Shown here one piece after another: positions 45,414-59,600 of a stretch of DNA of 64,000 nucleotides. Source of the stretch: Prinia subflava (lineage: Eukaryota > Chordata > Aves > Passeriformes > Cisticolidae); the NCBI RefSeq assembly GCF_021018805.1, contig NC_086247.1:133217602-133281601 (forward strand), written 5' to 3'. The notes beneath the pieces are model-generated. The model was not told where the DNA came from. It did not search any database and worked only from the letters and a program-made list of their open reading frames with translations. The translations under genes were made by a program, and so were the position numbers. Position 1 is the first letter of the stretch. Every line of letters starts with the position of its first letter.

Positions 45414-48400
45414 ACAATTAAAATAATTTCCAAAAGCTAGAGGCTGTTGACATTATAAGAACAGAATAGAAACAAAAGACCCCCAGTCTTTTTTTTTTTG
45501 ACAATTCTGCAACAACCAGCACCAACAAACACCCTGCTGACTCCTTGAGGATAAGAAGAAGCCTAAAGTGTCATCTGAGTCATACCTCTCCTTTGTAAGA
45601 TTGGTAGAGCGGCTTAGACCATCTCTTGCAGGGCTGTGATAACTACTAGGTTGAAAATAGACAGGGGACCATGTAAAACTGACAAGAGAATGAACTGTTT
45701 ATGGAAGAAAAATGGGTTACAAAATATTCTATGTCAATGTTGAACTGAACATATTCACCAAGAAGAAGTAGAGAAATTAGGCAGTGAAGCTAAATTTATA
45801 TTGATTTTTACACCAGTGATGAATACAAATTTAAATAAGTATCAAATACAAGCAACATACAAATCAATTTGATTTCTTCTTAAGAAGAGGCTGTGTTCTG
45901 ATCTTTTGCCTAATAGAGGATGCTGTAGGCCACTCCTGCTTGGAGGTATATGATGAAATGTCAAATTTCAAAAATTACATGCCATCTAATGAGTACAAAA
46001 TCCTTATCCCATGGCTGTAGTTGCATATGCAATTTTCTTTCACTATAGGCAAAATATTAGCAGTGCTGTTGTGCAAGTCTTTTGTATTTTATTCCTAAAG
46101 ATAACTCAGTCTAGCCTGAAGCTAAGGTTTTTAAATAGTAAAATAATTTTTCATTAAAACACTCTATTTTTAAACTATGATTAAACTTTATAGCAACAAG
46201 CAAACAAGAATCTCATGTTAATACAAATATACTAAGTGCAAAATACAGAAAAAAGCACACATATATACATCTTTGGATCTTAAGAATTTATATGGAGTTT
46301 GGTTTGGTGGCTTGTTCCTTAAGTACCACGGGTGCTCAAGTCTCTGGAAAACTACCCTAGCTACTGATTTTTTGTAATAATTAGAAGTGAAGCACAAGGA
46401 AGTGAGTTGAAAGGAAGGAGTTCAGGTAGGGAGGTGGTGAAACACTTGGAAAGATCTTTTGCACATTAATAAAATTTTGTTAAAAGGCTACCAAAGCACT
46501 CCAGTCACACACCAGGTGGATCAGCAGCTCTGCGAGGGCACAGTGAGTGCACAGGGGCTGTGCATTAAGGACAGCACTTCTGCCTACATGGACCCAGGAG
46601 GGGCTGTAACTCTGCTGCAGGGAACAGAGAGCTGCTGGCCAGGACGTTCAAGCATGACAGCACATGCAGAGCTTGAAGCTCAGCCTCTCCTCTGCTCCCC
46701 TTTCTCAGAGATGCAAAAAGCCTGGAGCCCCTTCTGCTCATCACACAGGGAGACCCCAAGACATCAAGGCCAATTTCAGTTGTCACTACAGAGCCTGGTC
46801 CTACACCACTTTCCCTTGAGAACAGCTTTGTACATTTTTTTATAAATTATTCCTAGAGGCTAAACATTTGCCTCCCACTGAAGAGCAAACCTGCATCATA
46901 TTGTAAAATACATGTTTCATTCCTCAGCAGATGCAGATAATGGCACAAATGTCTCAAATTAGGCTGGAGAAATTCTGTGATGCTTCAAAATAATTAAAAT
47001 AGTCTGTCATGGAAATGTCAAAATGGAAGAAATTTAGCAGAAAATGGAGGAGAAATGGCCAGATCTTCCTATTATCACTTGCTGCACATCTCACAAGACA
47101 GTTGATTCCCAGCTCTGTATGGGTTCCAGCATTCAGTGATTTATTGGGTAATTCAGCATTTGCCAGTATGTCTTGTGCTAATTAAATGCATCGCACTCTA
47201 TTCAGAAATGTCACAATTTATTTGTCTTTTGCAAGCACTGACTTTATTTCAATCTTCTAAAAAAGATTTTATGAGCCCTAGATAACTTATCCTGGCACAT
47301 TCATCTCCCAGGGCAGCTTCTGCATCTGAGGGCAGTATGGGAAGAAACCAACAGTGAACATCCAATACAAATGTCTCCTTTGGACAGCTTATTTATCTCA
47401 TATATGCTGTATATCCAGGAGTGTGTAGCCTATAGGGTGATATTACAAGTGGGTCCATTAATGCATAAAAGCACTTACACATGACAGAAGTTAATATACT
47501 GTATTGGCAGGTTTTATTGGCTGATAGACTGAGCCAAAGAGCCATGAGACTGAAAGCACTGTAATCTGTAACAAGGTGTTTATTTACAAGTGGTTTTGTG
47601 ACGGAATTTGGCTATTAACTAAATGGCATCAAGAGAAAACGAGCATAAAATAAGTCACTCTAAATATAAGATGCCAAAGCATGCTTAGTATAATATTCAG
47701 AACCTGAGGACAATCCTGTCATTTTAATTCAGTGCTTTTCCCCACATGCTATGCATAACTGAGTGCTGAGGGTGAATTGCAGCTTCTGCAACTCAGCCAT
47801 GGAGAACACATTTACAGTGTACAGTAGAAAACCGCTTTGTTCTGAGAAAGTACAATTCCTCACACGAAATTGTGGTTGCAGCTTAATCAGAATTGAAAAT
47901 CTGTGATGCAAGACAAGAAAGGGCACTTTTCATGTGACACAGAAGAAAATAATTACCTGTTTTAAGGCAGGGAATTATTATTCAGAGAGCCAGCAGTGGG
48001 ATCAGTGCAAATATTATGAGTATTTTACTATAAACCAATAATTTTATACTACTACTGTCCAGACCCGTTTCTGCTTGGATTCCTCTGTGACAGAAATTGT
48101 GCAGGGAGGCAACTTGCTGCCTTGACAAGAAACTTTATGGAATAGGCTCGAATCAGTTAAACACAGTTTGAATTTGTCATTTGTCACATTAGCAACTGAG
48201 TGTTGCATTTGTAGCAGTTTGGTGTAAAGCAGAGGGAGGACGCTGTGTCTATTTTTTGCAGCACAGGCTTCTGCTGCTGGGCCCTAACCAAGGATGCCTC
48301 CTATAAGTGGCTGTCTGAGATATTGCAGCAGTGGTGACATTTAACTGGAAGACAGTGATTCACACAATTTACTCCCTGGTGACAGACAGTGACTCTTTAC

Positions 48401-48689
48401 ACGCTGTCTGAAGAAAAGCCATGGCCATGAACATGGTTATTTGGCTATGTCTGTTCATCTTGCCAGAGCATGGATGGATGTGGAGTAGAACTGGATACCT
48501 GGTTCGAGGTTCCTGGCCATTTGCACATCTTTGTTGTCTCTTCTTTGCTGATTTCTATGTAAATGTGAGTAAAAGTGAGTTCACAGTGTGTGAACTGGAA
48601 TAGGAAGGTCTTGGGTCCCGTATTCTGCCACTTCAGGCAGCCATACTATATACTTCTCATAAGCTCATCATATTCAGACTGCTGAAATT
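45414..48689. other. Gene-free single-copy stretch
   Basis: No gene or clear transposon is seen. A plus-strand frame of 128 codons at 46459-46845 lies in a locally GC-richer patch and has no recognisable domain. Confidence 0.4.
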
Positions 48690-48990
48690 ACCTCTTATGT
48701 GAGGCTGTTTCATGATCTCACCAACAACTAGAAACACTTTTCCTCTGATCTCCATCTTAAAATATGTATTTATTTGTTCTGAGCTTATATGATTCTTCTG
48801 CTTAAATAGCTCTTCTTATTCTGACTACATATGTCCTTTATGCATTTATAGAGCACTATCATATGCTCTCCCAGTTTCCACCCAGCCAGTCTGCTAAGCT
48901 GTACCAACCAACTGTTTTAACATCTATTCCTCTGGTCATCCTCACTCCCTGCACCAATTCTAATTTTATTCAATGTTTCTAGCACACAGA
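48690..48990 (-). mobile_element. Ancient CR1-like LINE fragment
   Basis: Read on the plus strand, the sequence runs AGAAACACTTTTCCTCTGAT, TTTATTTGTTCTGAGCTTAT, TTAAATAGCTCTTCTTATTC, TTATGCATTTATAGAGCACT, ATCATATGCTCTCCCAG and CCTCTGGTCATCCTCACTCC. That is the same order of phrases as the antisense 3' part of old amniote CR1 elements (including 'tttatagagagcaatcatatctcc'). The copy is strongly diverged, so ends are approximate, and sequence to about 49060 may also belong. Confidence 0.5.
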
Positions 48991-50634
48991 GAGCCGGAAC
49001 CATTTTAAATAATCTATACTATACAATGACTGTTTTACTTTCCTCTTTTTGTTCTGATTACACTTCATATGCTATGTTAGTACCGAATCTGAGCCTTTCA
49101 CAATTGCATGATAATTATTGCTACAGGGACACTGTCACTGAGTAGCAGATTTCAGTTTTCTTCTTCTTTTTCATTTCAAACCTATGAATTCCCTGTTTAC
49201 ATGAAAAGATCATATCACTCTTGCTTAAGTGCAATTACATTTTACCTGGTTTTCTATTACCTAATCTATTTTATTCCTCTGGTTACACAGTTCTTCATAA
49301 TACTCTGATTTGTTGCTCTTTTCTGGCGCAACAATTCCATTTTCTATATTCACAATGTATTTTACATAAACCCCCACAAATACACTGTTTACATGACAGA
49401 GAGGAAGATTAGGCACCAGACATCTTTGCTGCAGCCATATTTTAGTATTGCTTTATTTTCTCATGTAACTGACAAAGAGGGTGCCATGGAAGGAGCTGTC
49501 CCTGTACTAGTAAAAGGAGCATCTGCTTCTGTAATAAAGGGTAGACATTTGTCTACAGAAGTATTTCAGATATTGTTACTGCAAAAGGCTGAGACAGCTC
49601 ACAGGAAAACAATATTTTCAAACCTGCAGTTTTTCATAACTGACTGTTGGAAAGTGAGAACTGGTAGTTCAGCAAAACTGGTATTTTAGAGAACTGAGAT
49701 AAAGGAACAAATCTGGTTAATGAAGAGGATCATATCACATATGGAAACTTAGCTGATTAGCAGAGTCATAGAATATGCTTCTAATTCATCAAGAAAATTT
49801 TCTGGCAATCCAGAAAGCTCCAATCTAACACAGTATCCACTGTCTTGATAAGTTTTGCTTTCAGCTGCAATTGCCAAGCCACTCTTTCAAGTCACCAGTC
49901 ATAGGTCATGCAGGGTAACCTCCAGAGCACTCACTGCTCATTTGCCAACACAAGAAGTCATGGACCACTTACTCTGTTGTATCTTCCAACACAAAGTTTT
50001 ACCATCAGGAAACATGTTTTCGGAAGGGGCCTCCAAATTTGCGATCTGAGTTTAACATCCCACCCGCTGTGTTTGGTAAGTCTTCATAAAACTTGTGCAA
50101 ACTGGGTAGTGGCAAAGATGTGGTTAAGAGAGATGGCTGAGGATTGATACCCCTCCCCTGCTGTATATGCAGTAGTGAAGGTCATGTCTAAATGGGGTCT
50201 CTCTGCATGTGTGATGGAGACACTGACAACAGCATCACTTCTTGGTCTGCCCATAGCACAGGTTCAGCACTTGCAAGGGAGGGACTTAGTCTCTGAAGAA
50301 AGAACACCCTCATACACTCTGCTGTGTGAGACTTCTCTCATTTCTGCTAGACTGAAGTTCTATCTTGAGCTTATTGCATTGCATGGAGGGTGGGGAAGAA
50401 AGGAGTGCGGACATTAGATTAAAAGTTCTAATTGGAAGTTAGAGTAAAAATGTACAATTAATGCCGGGAAGATAGAAGCAATGAATCTCGATTTCCTGGA
50501 GCACTTTCTAATGGGACAGTTGCTAAAGCAGCTGCTTTTTCTTCTATACATGCAAAGCTGATGCACTTCTTTGCACATATTTGCCATTCTCTTTCCTGCC
50601 AATTCACTCAAATTGGTGTCATTGGCAAAACTCC
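48991..50634. other. Gene-free single-copy stretch
   Basis: No gene or repeat can be supported. Open frames of up to about 98 codons (for example 49393-49689, plus) show no recognisable domain. Confidence 0.4.
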
Positions 50635-50663
50635 CATTGATCATGCAGGCAGCATGATCAATG
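50635..50663. repeat. Perfect inverted repeat, 12-bp arms, 5-base loop
   Basis: CATTGATCATGC and GCATGATCAATG are exact reverse complements around the loop AGGCA. No T-run or gene end follows on either strand, so a terminator role is not indicated. It could be a small RNA hairpin or chance. Confidence 0.9.
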
Positions 50664-53600
50664 CCTTCTGTACCTGGATGTTTGTCTTCCTTTTTAGGAG
50701 ACATTTAACTGTTTTGCTTCTTACTAGCTCAGTTATTCTGCCTATGTGGGCTTCCCTTCACAACGCTGTCAGAAATGAAGTTGGTGATTTAACAGGGGCA
50801 AGCAAAATCTTGCCTCCGAGACTTTCTTGGTGGCAAAACCAGAAAAGACGATAGCTAGACAGGTCATAGTGTGCATTTCTACTGGTATTTAGATTAAAAA
50901 CTATGTCAAAAGAACTTGCTAGATAGGAGAGTCTAGTTGCTGACTTCAGGGCACATGAATCATGAACAAGCTTTTTCTTGGACCCCTAGGACACAAAAGC
51001 ACCACAGACAATTTCTATGTTAGAGGACCCCAGACGTCCACAAATGGATCACTGCCAGCTCAAGGCCTGGGAGAAGCATGTTCTTCCTTCCTGGTTATGG
51101 CATTGCTCTCCTCTGCCTTGGAGAGGTCACAGTATGCTATTGTGGGCAATACAGGTGTGGTTCTCCTCCTTTTCACACCACTTACCCTTCTCAGCCAAGA
51201 AATGAAGTACATTTTCTCTGTTTCTGCATCTTCTTTTTGTATTCCCTCCCTCTCTGTCATGTCCCAAAATCTCCAGCCCCTTCAGTGCAGTTCCCCAGCG
51301 CGGGTTACAATGTGCCATCCTGAGCACATTTCTTTCTAAGAGTGTCAGTCTTCACTGGATGAGATGCAAACCCTGAAGACAGAGAAGGGTTCTGTCTAGG
51401 ACCATGCAGAACTGTTCTACCTTTATTTTTATTTAGACTTCCGTCAAATAAAAGCAAGCATTCACTGTCTGAGCTATGTCCGCCCACTACTCATGTAGCG
51501 TGTACCCGTGTAGGCAACAAACACAGGTCTTAGAGAGGGGAAGGGAAAACAGGTTATGGAGCAACCACGTACACAGGACAAGGGGCTGAGCCCACCTTTG
51601 TGGCTGAGCTCCTCCGTGCTCCTCACCTTCCCTGAGGTTTGTGAGGAGAAAGCCAAAAAAGTCTTCTCCCCTCAGTCGTTCTTGGAAGACGTGCATTCTT
51701 CCCACGGAAGCAAGGAGGCTATGTTTCTTTCATTTGCAATTAAAATAGAGTTCTTAAGCACCACATTTTAACGCAGAAGCAAAATAAACAATAAATCAAC
51801 AAAAGCATAGTTTGTTAGTTGAGAGAAAACTGCTACATTCTGCCTTTGCTGCTCGCTTTCTGGAATATGAAAGACTCCAGTCAGTCCCTGCGTGCCAAGG
51901 ATTCAAATAAAAAATACATACATAAAAACAGACAGTTACTTCTAGCAGAAAGCCAGGATTCGTGCATGATAGGCACTAGAATAGATATTACTCACTAGTT
52001 GCATCTGCTGAAAGTCTGGATCATTCCCTGGAATCTGTCATCTTAGCTTCAAGCCATAAACTTAACTGAGGGGCTTCTGAGGAACCGTGAACTTGTATCT
52101 GCTGCGAGGGTGAAGATGGCCACAGGTGCTCAGGACAGCTGAGACAGCTGTGAGCAGCTAGAACACTGAAAAATATTGGTCCTACTGTCAGAAAACTGCC
52201 AGCAATTGAATGATTTGTCTTTCTGGTGTATAGACAAGCACTGAGTTTATTTAATTAGCTGTACACATCTAAATGAGCTGCATGTGGCCACGCCTAACTT
52301 CTTGATCAGTTTGCAGCATAAGAAATTACATTCAGAAAACTGCAAGTGGGTGGCTTATCTTGGGCAAGGGCCAGAGTTGTTGGAAGAGGTCTCAAAAAGC
52401 CTTGAGTAAAGTTGTCGTTTCCCTGAACCCTCTATGTTTCCTCATTCAGTTCTTCCTGTCTGTTATTCCTTTGGTGGCAGAAGTGTTCCATACCAAATTT
52501 CTGCACCCATTACTCTCCTAAAACACCAGAAATACCTTCCCTTGGTATAAATGTGACTATTCCCAATGACAGGAGTCTGCAGAGTACCAACCCTGGCTGA
52601 GAAAGACACCCACTGTAATTGATAGATTGATTACCACCAGAAACACCACCCCAAGGGAAGGGACAAAAGGAACTAAGTGCTGACGAAATCCTGCTGTCAA
52701 GGGGCAACCAGGTTGCAGAATATGAGTCTCACCTGTTAATTGTTGTGATTTGCTTCTGATACAGATGAAGGTCAGCAAGAAAGAAATTTGTTTTGTTTGG
52801 TGGAAAATAAAAGCACTTCTGGGATGTGACACAGATTTTCTGATTACTCACCTGGGCAAGGTCAGACTTAAACCTCATAATTTTATTTGGAAAGGAGTCC
52901 TAATGAAGAAAGGATGTTTAGGCAAGGGGGGAAAAATTCCCTCTTTAGGATTTTTGTGATTTGAACTTGAGTGAGAATTAACCCTTGAAGTCTGGACAGC
53001 AGGAAGTGGAAAAGGCACTGACAAGTAAGACATTTGTTTCTTCCTGACTTATTGTGCTGACTCTGGCAGGCAACATGGTGACGAGCAGGGAGGACAGAAG
53101 AGGTGGTCGGATGTTGCCTAGGAATAAAAACACAATGCTTTTCTGCAGAAAGCACAGAGAAATGAGTCAAACATGGAATTAAAAGGAAGGTCAAGAAAAC
53201 AGATCACAAACAAAAAGAAAAAAAAAGAACACCAAAAGCACTACTGATTAAGAAGCAAGAGGGGAAATACCAATAAAATGGGGAAAGGACTTACCTACAA
53301 ATTTACTGTGGTCCAAGAGAAGGAAATAACTGAACTTTTAGTAGAAAGTCTACTGCTCAGTCTAACCATCCATAGGTAAAAGAGGTAGCAAGACAGCTCT
53401 GTGTAACTTGCCACATCCTCAGCTGCCTTCAGGAGATCAGTACATGTCAGCTGAAATGATAGTAAAGGAGTTTCTGGCCCAAAGATTTCAAATGTTCATG
53501 ATTAGCTGGCTGTCGATAGCAGATGTGGAACTGAAGTAAAATCCTTCCTTAAGTGAAGCTGCAAGTGCATCATCAAACACAAATCACAATGAAACCCAAA

Positions 53601-56600
53601 TATTGGAGGACTCATCCACGCTGACTGTTTGAGAGATCCCACTTGGTCATGGAGTCCTGTTTTTCAAACTGGACAGAACAATATTTACACTCTGAACTTG
53701 GGAAGCCTCATAGCTTTGATTGTAAGCAATACTTACATGAGTCTGGACCAGCTGATGGTCTCCACTTGAATGATGGGATTATGGTGACAGCCACATGTGC
53801 AGAGTCCCTGGTTTCTGTTATTGTTATTCATGCTCAAATGTCTCTCAGCAATTAAATTGCAACTTTCTATTTGAAAAGCTTTGTTAGAAGGAAATTAGGA
53901 TGGCATGTAGGAGGTCAGCCAACATAGCCAGCAAAGGGTCTTATTGGAAGGCAAATGGTGAAATATGACAATAAGCAAAAAAGCTGCAGTACGAAAAGTG
54001 AGGCTTGATCAAGCACACTGATTTGGGGGACCCTTAGAAACAAACCTGGCCTGATGTAAAAGTCCTGTAAAGATTCTACCAAAGCAGAGTCATTAAATGG
54101 GACTTCAGTGTCTGTTAATGCTGCCCACAGTGTTAACAATAATTCTTCACAGTGTTAAGAATAATTACTTTTTCTCAATACAGAAAGTGTAACAAAAGAC
54201 CATTAATGACAATGAGGAGAGCTAAATAATCCCTGCTCTCATTGCTAGTCCACTCCTCTTGCAGATGCAGATGGATCTATATGTTGGTGAGAACATGGGT
54301 TGGCAGGCAGTCTGCAACACACAGAACTTCATGTAATCAGCTCTGCATGGAGGGCTGATCTCTTACAGGAATCTGAAAAGTCTAACAAGAATTTCACTGA
54401 ACCTCAGTGCCAAGCAAATTTTTAAAAATAGTTGGAAATAGTTCTTCTTTTCTATTTTCCATCCTTTTACTTCCCATTTTATGAAGTCTTTCCTACTCTT
54501 AAACAAATATTTCTTTAGAGTATTTGCAATAGTTTCAGACCAGATGGAGTCAATTACTGATAGGCAATACTGTATAACAAGTGTCCAGTAATTAATAATT
54601 ACTTGACATTTCATAATTTGTTATAAATATCATCATACACTAATTTACTGCAAGTATGAATTCAACAGGCAATTGCAGATGACTGTTATAGCTTGGCATC
54701 AGCTCACGTTCTTCATGTATGTATGGTACAGCATTTTCATTTTTAAAAAGAGCTCTAGCAAAACTTTACAACCAAAATACACAGAAAAAAGTCACCAGCT
54801 CTCTTCCCCACAGTGGGCTTTTCTGTGTCAGTAGAGAGTGTAGATCTTCTGACAGAAACATTGTACCTTTCTGACGGCAACCTTGCTACCACATCCAGAA
54901 CAATGAAAATTCTTCTGTGCAACTGCAGTAGGCTAAGGTTTTACTGTATTTAAAATAAATGATGATTTCTGGCCCACAACCTTGTAAGAAAAGCCTCCTA
55001 AGTAAGGAGTATCATGACTCAGGTACAAAGCTTTTCAGCTACATTGCATGGAATGTGCAAAAGTGGGGTTTTTTTTCAACATATTGGTGAGACCTTGGTA
55101 TTATAGGAGAAACTGTTGTGAAGGAGCAATGAGAAATCTGTTCACCTATGATGTGACTCTCACAATGGTCATATGATACAATTTCATAGGCTATTTTGTA
55201 ATCAACACATGTTCCCTCAGGAGCCTAGAAGTAGGAGCAGAGCATAATTACAAGGGTTGTCAGCATATTTCTGCAAATAAAGTGGCCAAAGCCTCCTTCC
55301 CTTAGTTCCAGTTTATCCAGAAGCAAAACTAAGGGAGTTTCTGAGATATGGGCAAGTTAAAAATGCTTCTGAACACAGTTTCCCCACTATGGCATAATGC
55401 AGCAGTACTAGGTTTAATCTCAGTGTGATCTTTTTTAAATGATTTTGCATCAGGTTAAATCAGAGCTCAGGACTAGTACTCAGAGAAGCTGAACTTGTTA
55501 TTCCCTCAGAGATGCAAACTATTCCCACCAATCTAGGGTAACTTCATTTTCTCTTATGATCTCACAGTATCTATCTGTGCAGCAAAGTATCTGAGAATCT
55601 TTCAGGTATGAAGGAAAGTACTGTCTAAAACTTGCTTGCAATTTTCCATGACTGATTTTTGCATGTTTCAAGCATGTTGGTGTATGCTAATTGGTTACAG
55701 TTAACTATAGAGTTAATGAAAAAAATGCCTATATGGGCATGCAGATGCAGGGTCTAATTGCACAAATCTCCAGATGTGCTCTGACAGTACATGGCAGATT
55801 TGGTTTAGGGCATCAGGACATGAGCTTTCCTCTTTCAGAGGGACTCTGCACAAGTGTCTGTGCCATTCACCACAACAGGAGCTATGAAGAACGAGTTTCC
55901 AGGCCACATCTAATACACAGTTTTGCTACTGAAATATCATGAGCCCTTTGCAGTATTTCATGGTGATTCTTAAAACTTCATCTCCTCAACTTCAATAGTT
56001 GAATCTAAAAATGTTTGATGTTGGTTTGAAAACCAAAACAAACCAGCCTACCTCTCCCACCCCAACAACTCTAGTCCTAAGGGGAGCTGCTGAGAAAATC
56101 CTATGAACATAATGCAAACTTTTAGAGACTGAGAGGCTAAATGAGAGCTCAAGCTGCATGACTTTGTCTCCCAAAAGCACCCCTTCCCCAGCTGCTGGAG
56201 GAACCCTCCGTATGACACTGGGGACTGTGCAGCAAAGCTCCTGCTGCAAAGGGAATCCTTCACTTACCCTGTAACCCTGTCAGCAGGAGCACCCATTCCA
56301 GCAGCTTCCTGGCTGCTCCCATCTCAGCTCTCTGAGACATGAATGGTTCAGATGTTTTTTCATGTCTTGTTTAAAGCTCTGGAAGAGCCTTTTTGAGTAA
56401 GCCTCGTTTCAGTGCAGTATTCAAGCTCAGTCTGCCCTGCAGATTTCAGATTCCAGCTTTCTCCTAGCCTACAGGCAAATTAGAAGTACATGCACATTTT
56501 AGGAGATTAGAAATCTCAGAGGGACATCTAAAGGGAACTGGAATGGTTTCACAGTTAAGTCACACCAAGGGATCTTACCTTTATTCAAATAACCTTTACA

Positions 56601-59600
56601 TAAGTGATCATTTGTACTGCTTGTGAGATGTCAAAGCAGTCGAGACAATCAGCAAAATGTCAATTCTCCTGCTTTCAACAGACTTTGCTACAGAGCCCAG
56701 CAGAATCCTCTGGCCCTCTGGGAATAAAGTTGTCATGCTGCAGGAGCCAGAAGTGAAGGTGGGGTAGTTAATATCCCCAGCAAGGCATCTACATTGATCT
56801 CCAGTCTACTGCCGTTCACATTTCTCTCGCTGGGATTAGATGCAGAGCAGGCTCCTCAAAGACCACTTAGCAGGCAGTCTGTGATTTGAACCACTTCAGG
56901 GCTTCTCCATCGGGTTGTTACCAAGCACTAACAGCCAACATTTCTCAAGCTGCTCTGCCCTTTTGCTTAAGGTTGCTTTGTGCCTGCTAACCAAACTGAT
57001 ATCTCAATCATGGCAGATTAATGTCACTCTGCTATACCCTGAGAAAAAAGGGAGGAAAAACCCTTTGTGTTTCTTTTTCATAAAGGCTGCCATGCAAGGA
57101 GGGACCATGATGAAGTTGCACTATACACTTGCCCATCTGCTCTGCACCCTCTCCATCAGGTGCTGTATTTAATTCCTCTTTAGCAAGGGAGAATATCCTG
57201 AGCAGTGAAAGATTCTGGGTAATACAGTTATAAAACCTATCAAGCCTGTAAATGGGGCAGTAAGTGGTAAATAATTTACCTGTATCAGAATTACTAAGTC
57301 TTATTACAAGTTCAGCAATTGCATGTCTTTATAGTCCACAACCATGCCAGAAAAGGGAAATACTTTCAATAGTCTTGTGGTTAGGTATATTGAACTAATA
57401 TACAAGTATTGAGCTTGCCACTGTTTTACCTTTTGTCCTTTGAAAGTTGCCAAGGCCACTATTATGGTGGTGTTTGCAAAATGCAAAATACAAGCCATTT
57501 CAATTTGATTTTTGGAGAAGATTTTGTCATAAATAAATGACAAACCCTCCCTGGAGGACAGGTATATCCTCACCTTCTTTTCAAGCCCATTGTAAAGCTC
57601 ATATTTTATATGATCAGAGATACATGAAAGTGCTCTGATTGTCTCCTGTTTCCCTCTCCACTATTAGTGTCTGTGTATAGAAAAATATATGTGATCACAA
57701 AATAATTCACGCAAGGGAAAAGTAGGGGGGCCTCCACTAGCCCTGCAGTCTGGTTCAGAAGTGACTGCTAAAACACCTACTATGACATGCTAAACAGAAC
57801 AAAACTCTTTGGACACCTCAACACTGCCAAAAGACGCAGGGAGTGATTGCACTCAAACTCCCATTCTTGATTTTCATAATCAAATTTGGAAACAGCAACA
57901 AAGAAACCTTTCTCATCTCTTCTTTTCTTCAAAAAGCTGGAAGATAATTTTTTTACATGTTGATTTTCATCTTGATTCCAGGCAAGAAACAGCTTGAGAA
58001 AGCACATGCCTCCTATGAAATAACCAAAATTCCAAACCACTTCTCGCTGTCTGTTCTGTTTCTGGCCTTCTGATCTATGCTAATTGCTAAACTTTGAGTA
58101 TGCACTTGAAATTTTCTGTGGGCAATGTGACTCTCTTCAAATAAAAATAGATGCCAGATTTTTTTTCTAACTGAAATACATGAGAGAGAATGACATTTAA
58201 TGTAAGTGTTTAATCATTATTAATTGCTTTGGTATTCATTGAAATCATGATGGGTTCATTTGAATGTATAGCACCATTTAAGAATAATCTGAACAAGTAA
58301 ATACGCCAGATCAGTGTGAAAAAGCATAGTGAAGCCTTCTAGGAATGTTATTTAATCCATAGATGTGTATGCTGGAGATAGAAATTCCAATTTATTGCAT
58401 GAGATACCTTCAAGAAATAACCCCACCTATTTTACTGAATAAAGAATTCTGTTGTACAACTGAAGTCTAATATATTTTAAAAGCAAAACCATTAAACTAA
58501 TTAAGTTTAAAGTTTGAAATATTTTTTTTCCTAACAAGTTTGGTTATAAAACTGTGTTTTGTATTTTCTTTAAAATGTCATCCAAAAAAAAGAAAATGCT
58601 CAGCTCTAGCCCAGGTAAGCAGAGTCATCAGCCAGAGTCATCGGCCAAAGTCCACATGACCTGTCAGGGAACATGGCATCCCAAAGTCTTGACAAAAAGG
58701 CCTCTACAGAGCTCTTTCTTGTGAGTCCAGAGAAAACTGTTTGCAATCCTGCCACCTTAAGGACACAGAGATTCCAGATCACAATTTTCAGCAGATACCC
58801 TTCTCCATTAAAGCATCTCTTAACCTCTTAACACAGAGATCTGGTGTAAATTTATCCACTTTCCCCATCTCAAATAAGACTTTCAAGCTCTTTACACCAT
58901 CAGAAATGTAGTCACAAGAACTTGCAGATGTAGCAAGCCAAGCAGTTATAGCCACACAGGGCAATATTCAGACATCTATTAACACGTGCATGCACACAGA
59001 TGCCATACAACCGAGTTTCAGAAGAAAACAAGTTTGAAATTTTATTATTTCTTCCTCTTATCTAGTAACTACACTATTTCTTCCAATTTCCTACTCATTA
59101 CACACACAATTTTCCAAGTCTCAGTCATGAATCCCTTAGCTGAACAGGGTCAAACTTTTCAATATAAGACACCAATGTTTCTTATTGAGCCAGCTGATGG
59201 CATTGCAATTTTACTCATTTTATTGCTGACAATGGGCACCAAACAGAAAAGAGAAACAGAGCCTAGATAAAGGGAAGGAAGACAGTTTTTCTACTGGAAA
59301 AATCTATGATTGGGAAGAACAACTGTTTTTCTTTTTAAAGTTATGTTTCTGAGCAGAATAGTGTTTTATAAACTGCATAACTACAGCTGTAGGAATTTAG
59401 AGCAATGGATGCTACAAAATCATGGGTTAAAAGTAAATTATTTGGAAAGACAATAAATTTATTTACATGACAATTTCTATTCCCATTTCAGAAGGTGAGT
59501 ACATGGCTGAAGACATGCAGTGGTGAACATTCTGATATCTGTCCTACATTGTACCAGTGCTACCCATTCTGTCGGCCCTCCTGTACTTCAAATACAATAG

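Noticed and set aside
49765..49780. GAGTCATAGAATATG, like a CR1 tail
   Set aside because: The sequence that follows does not match CR1 in either orientation.
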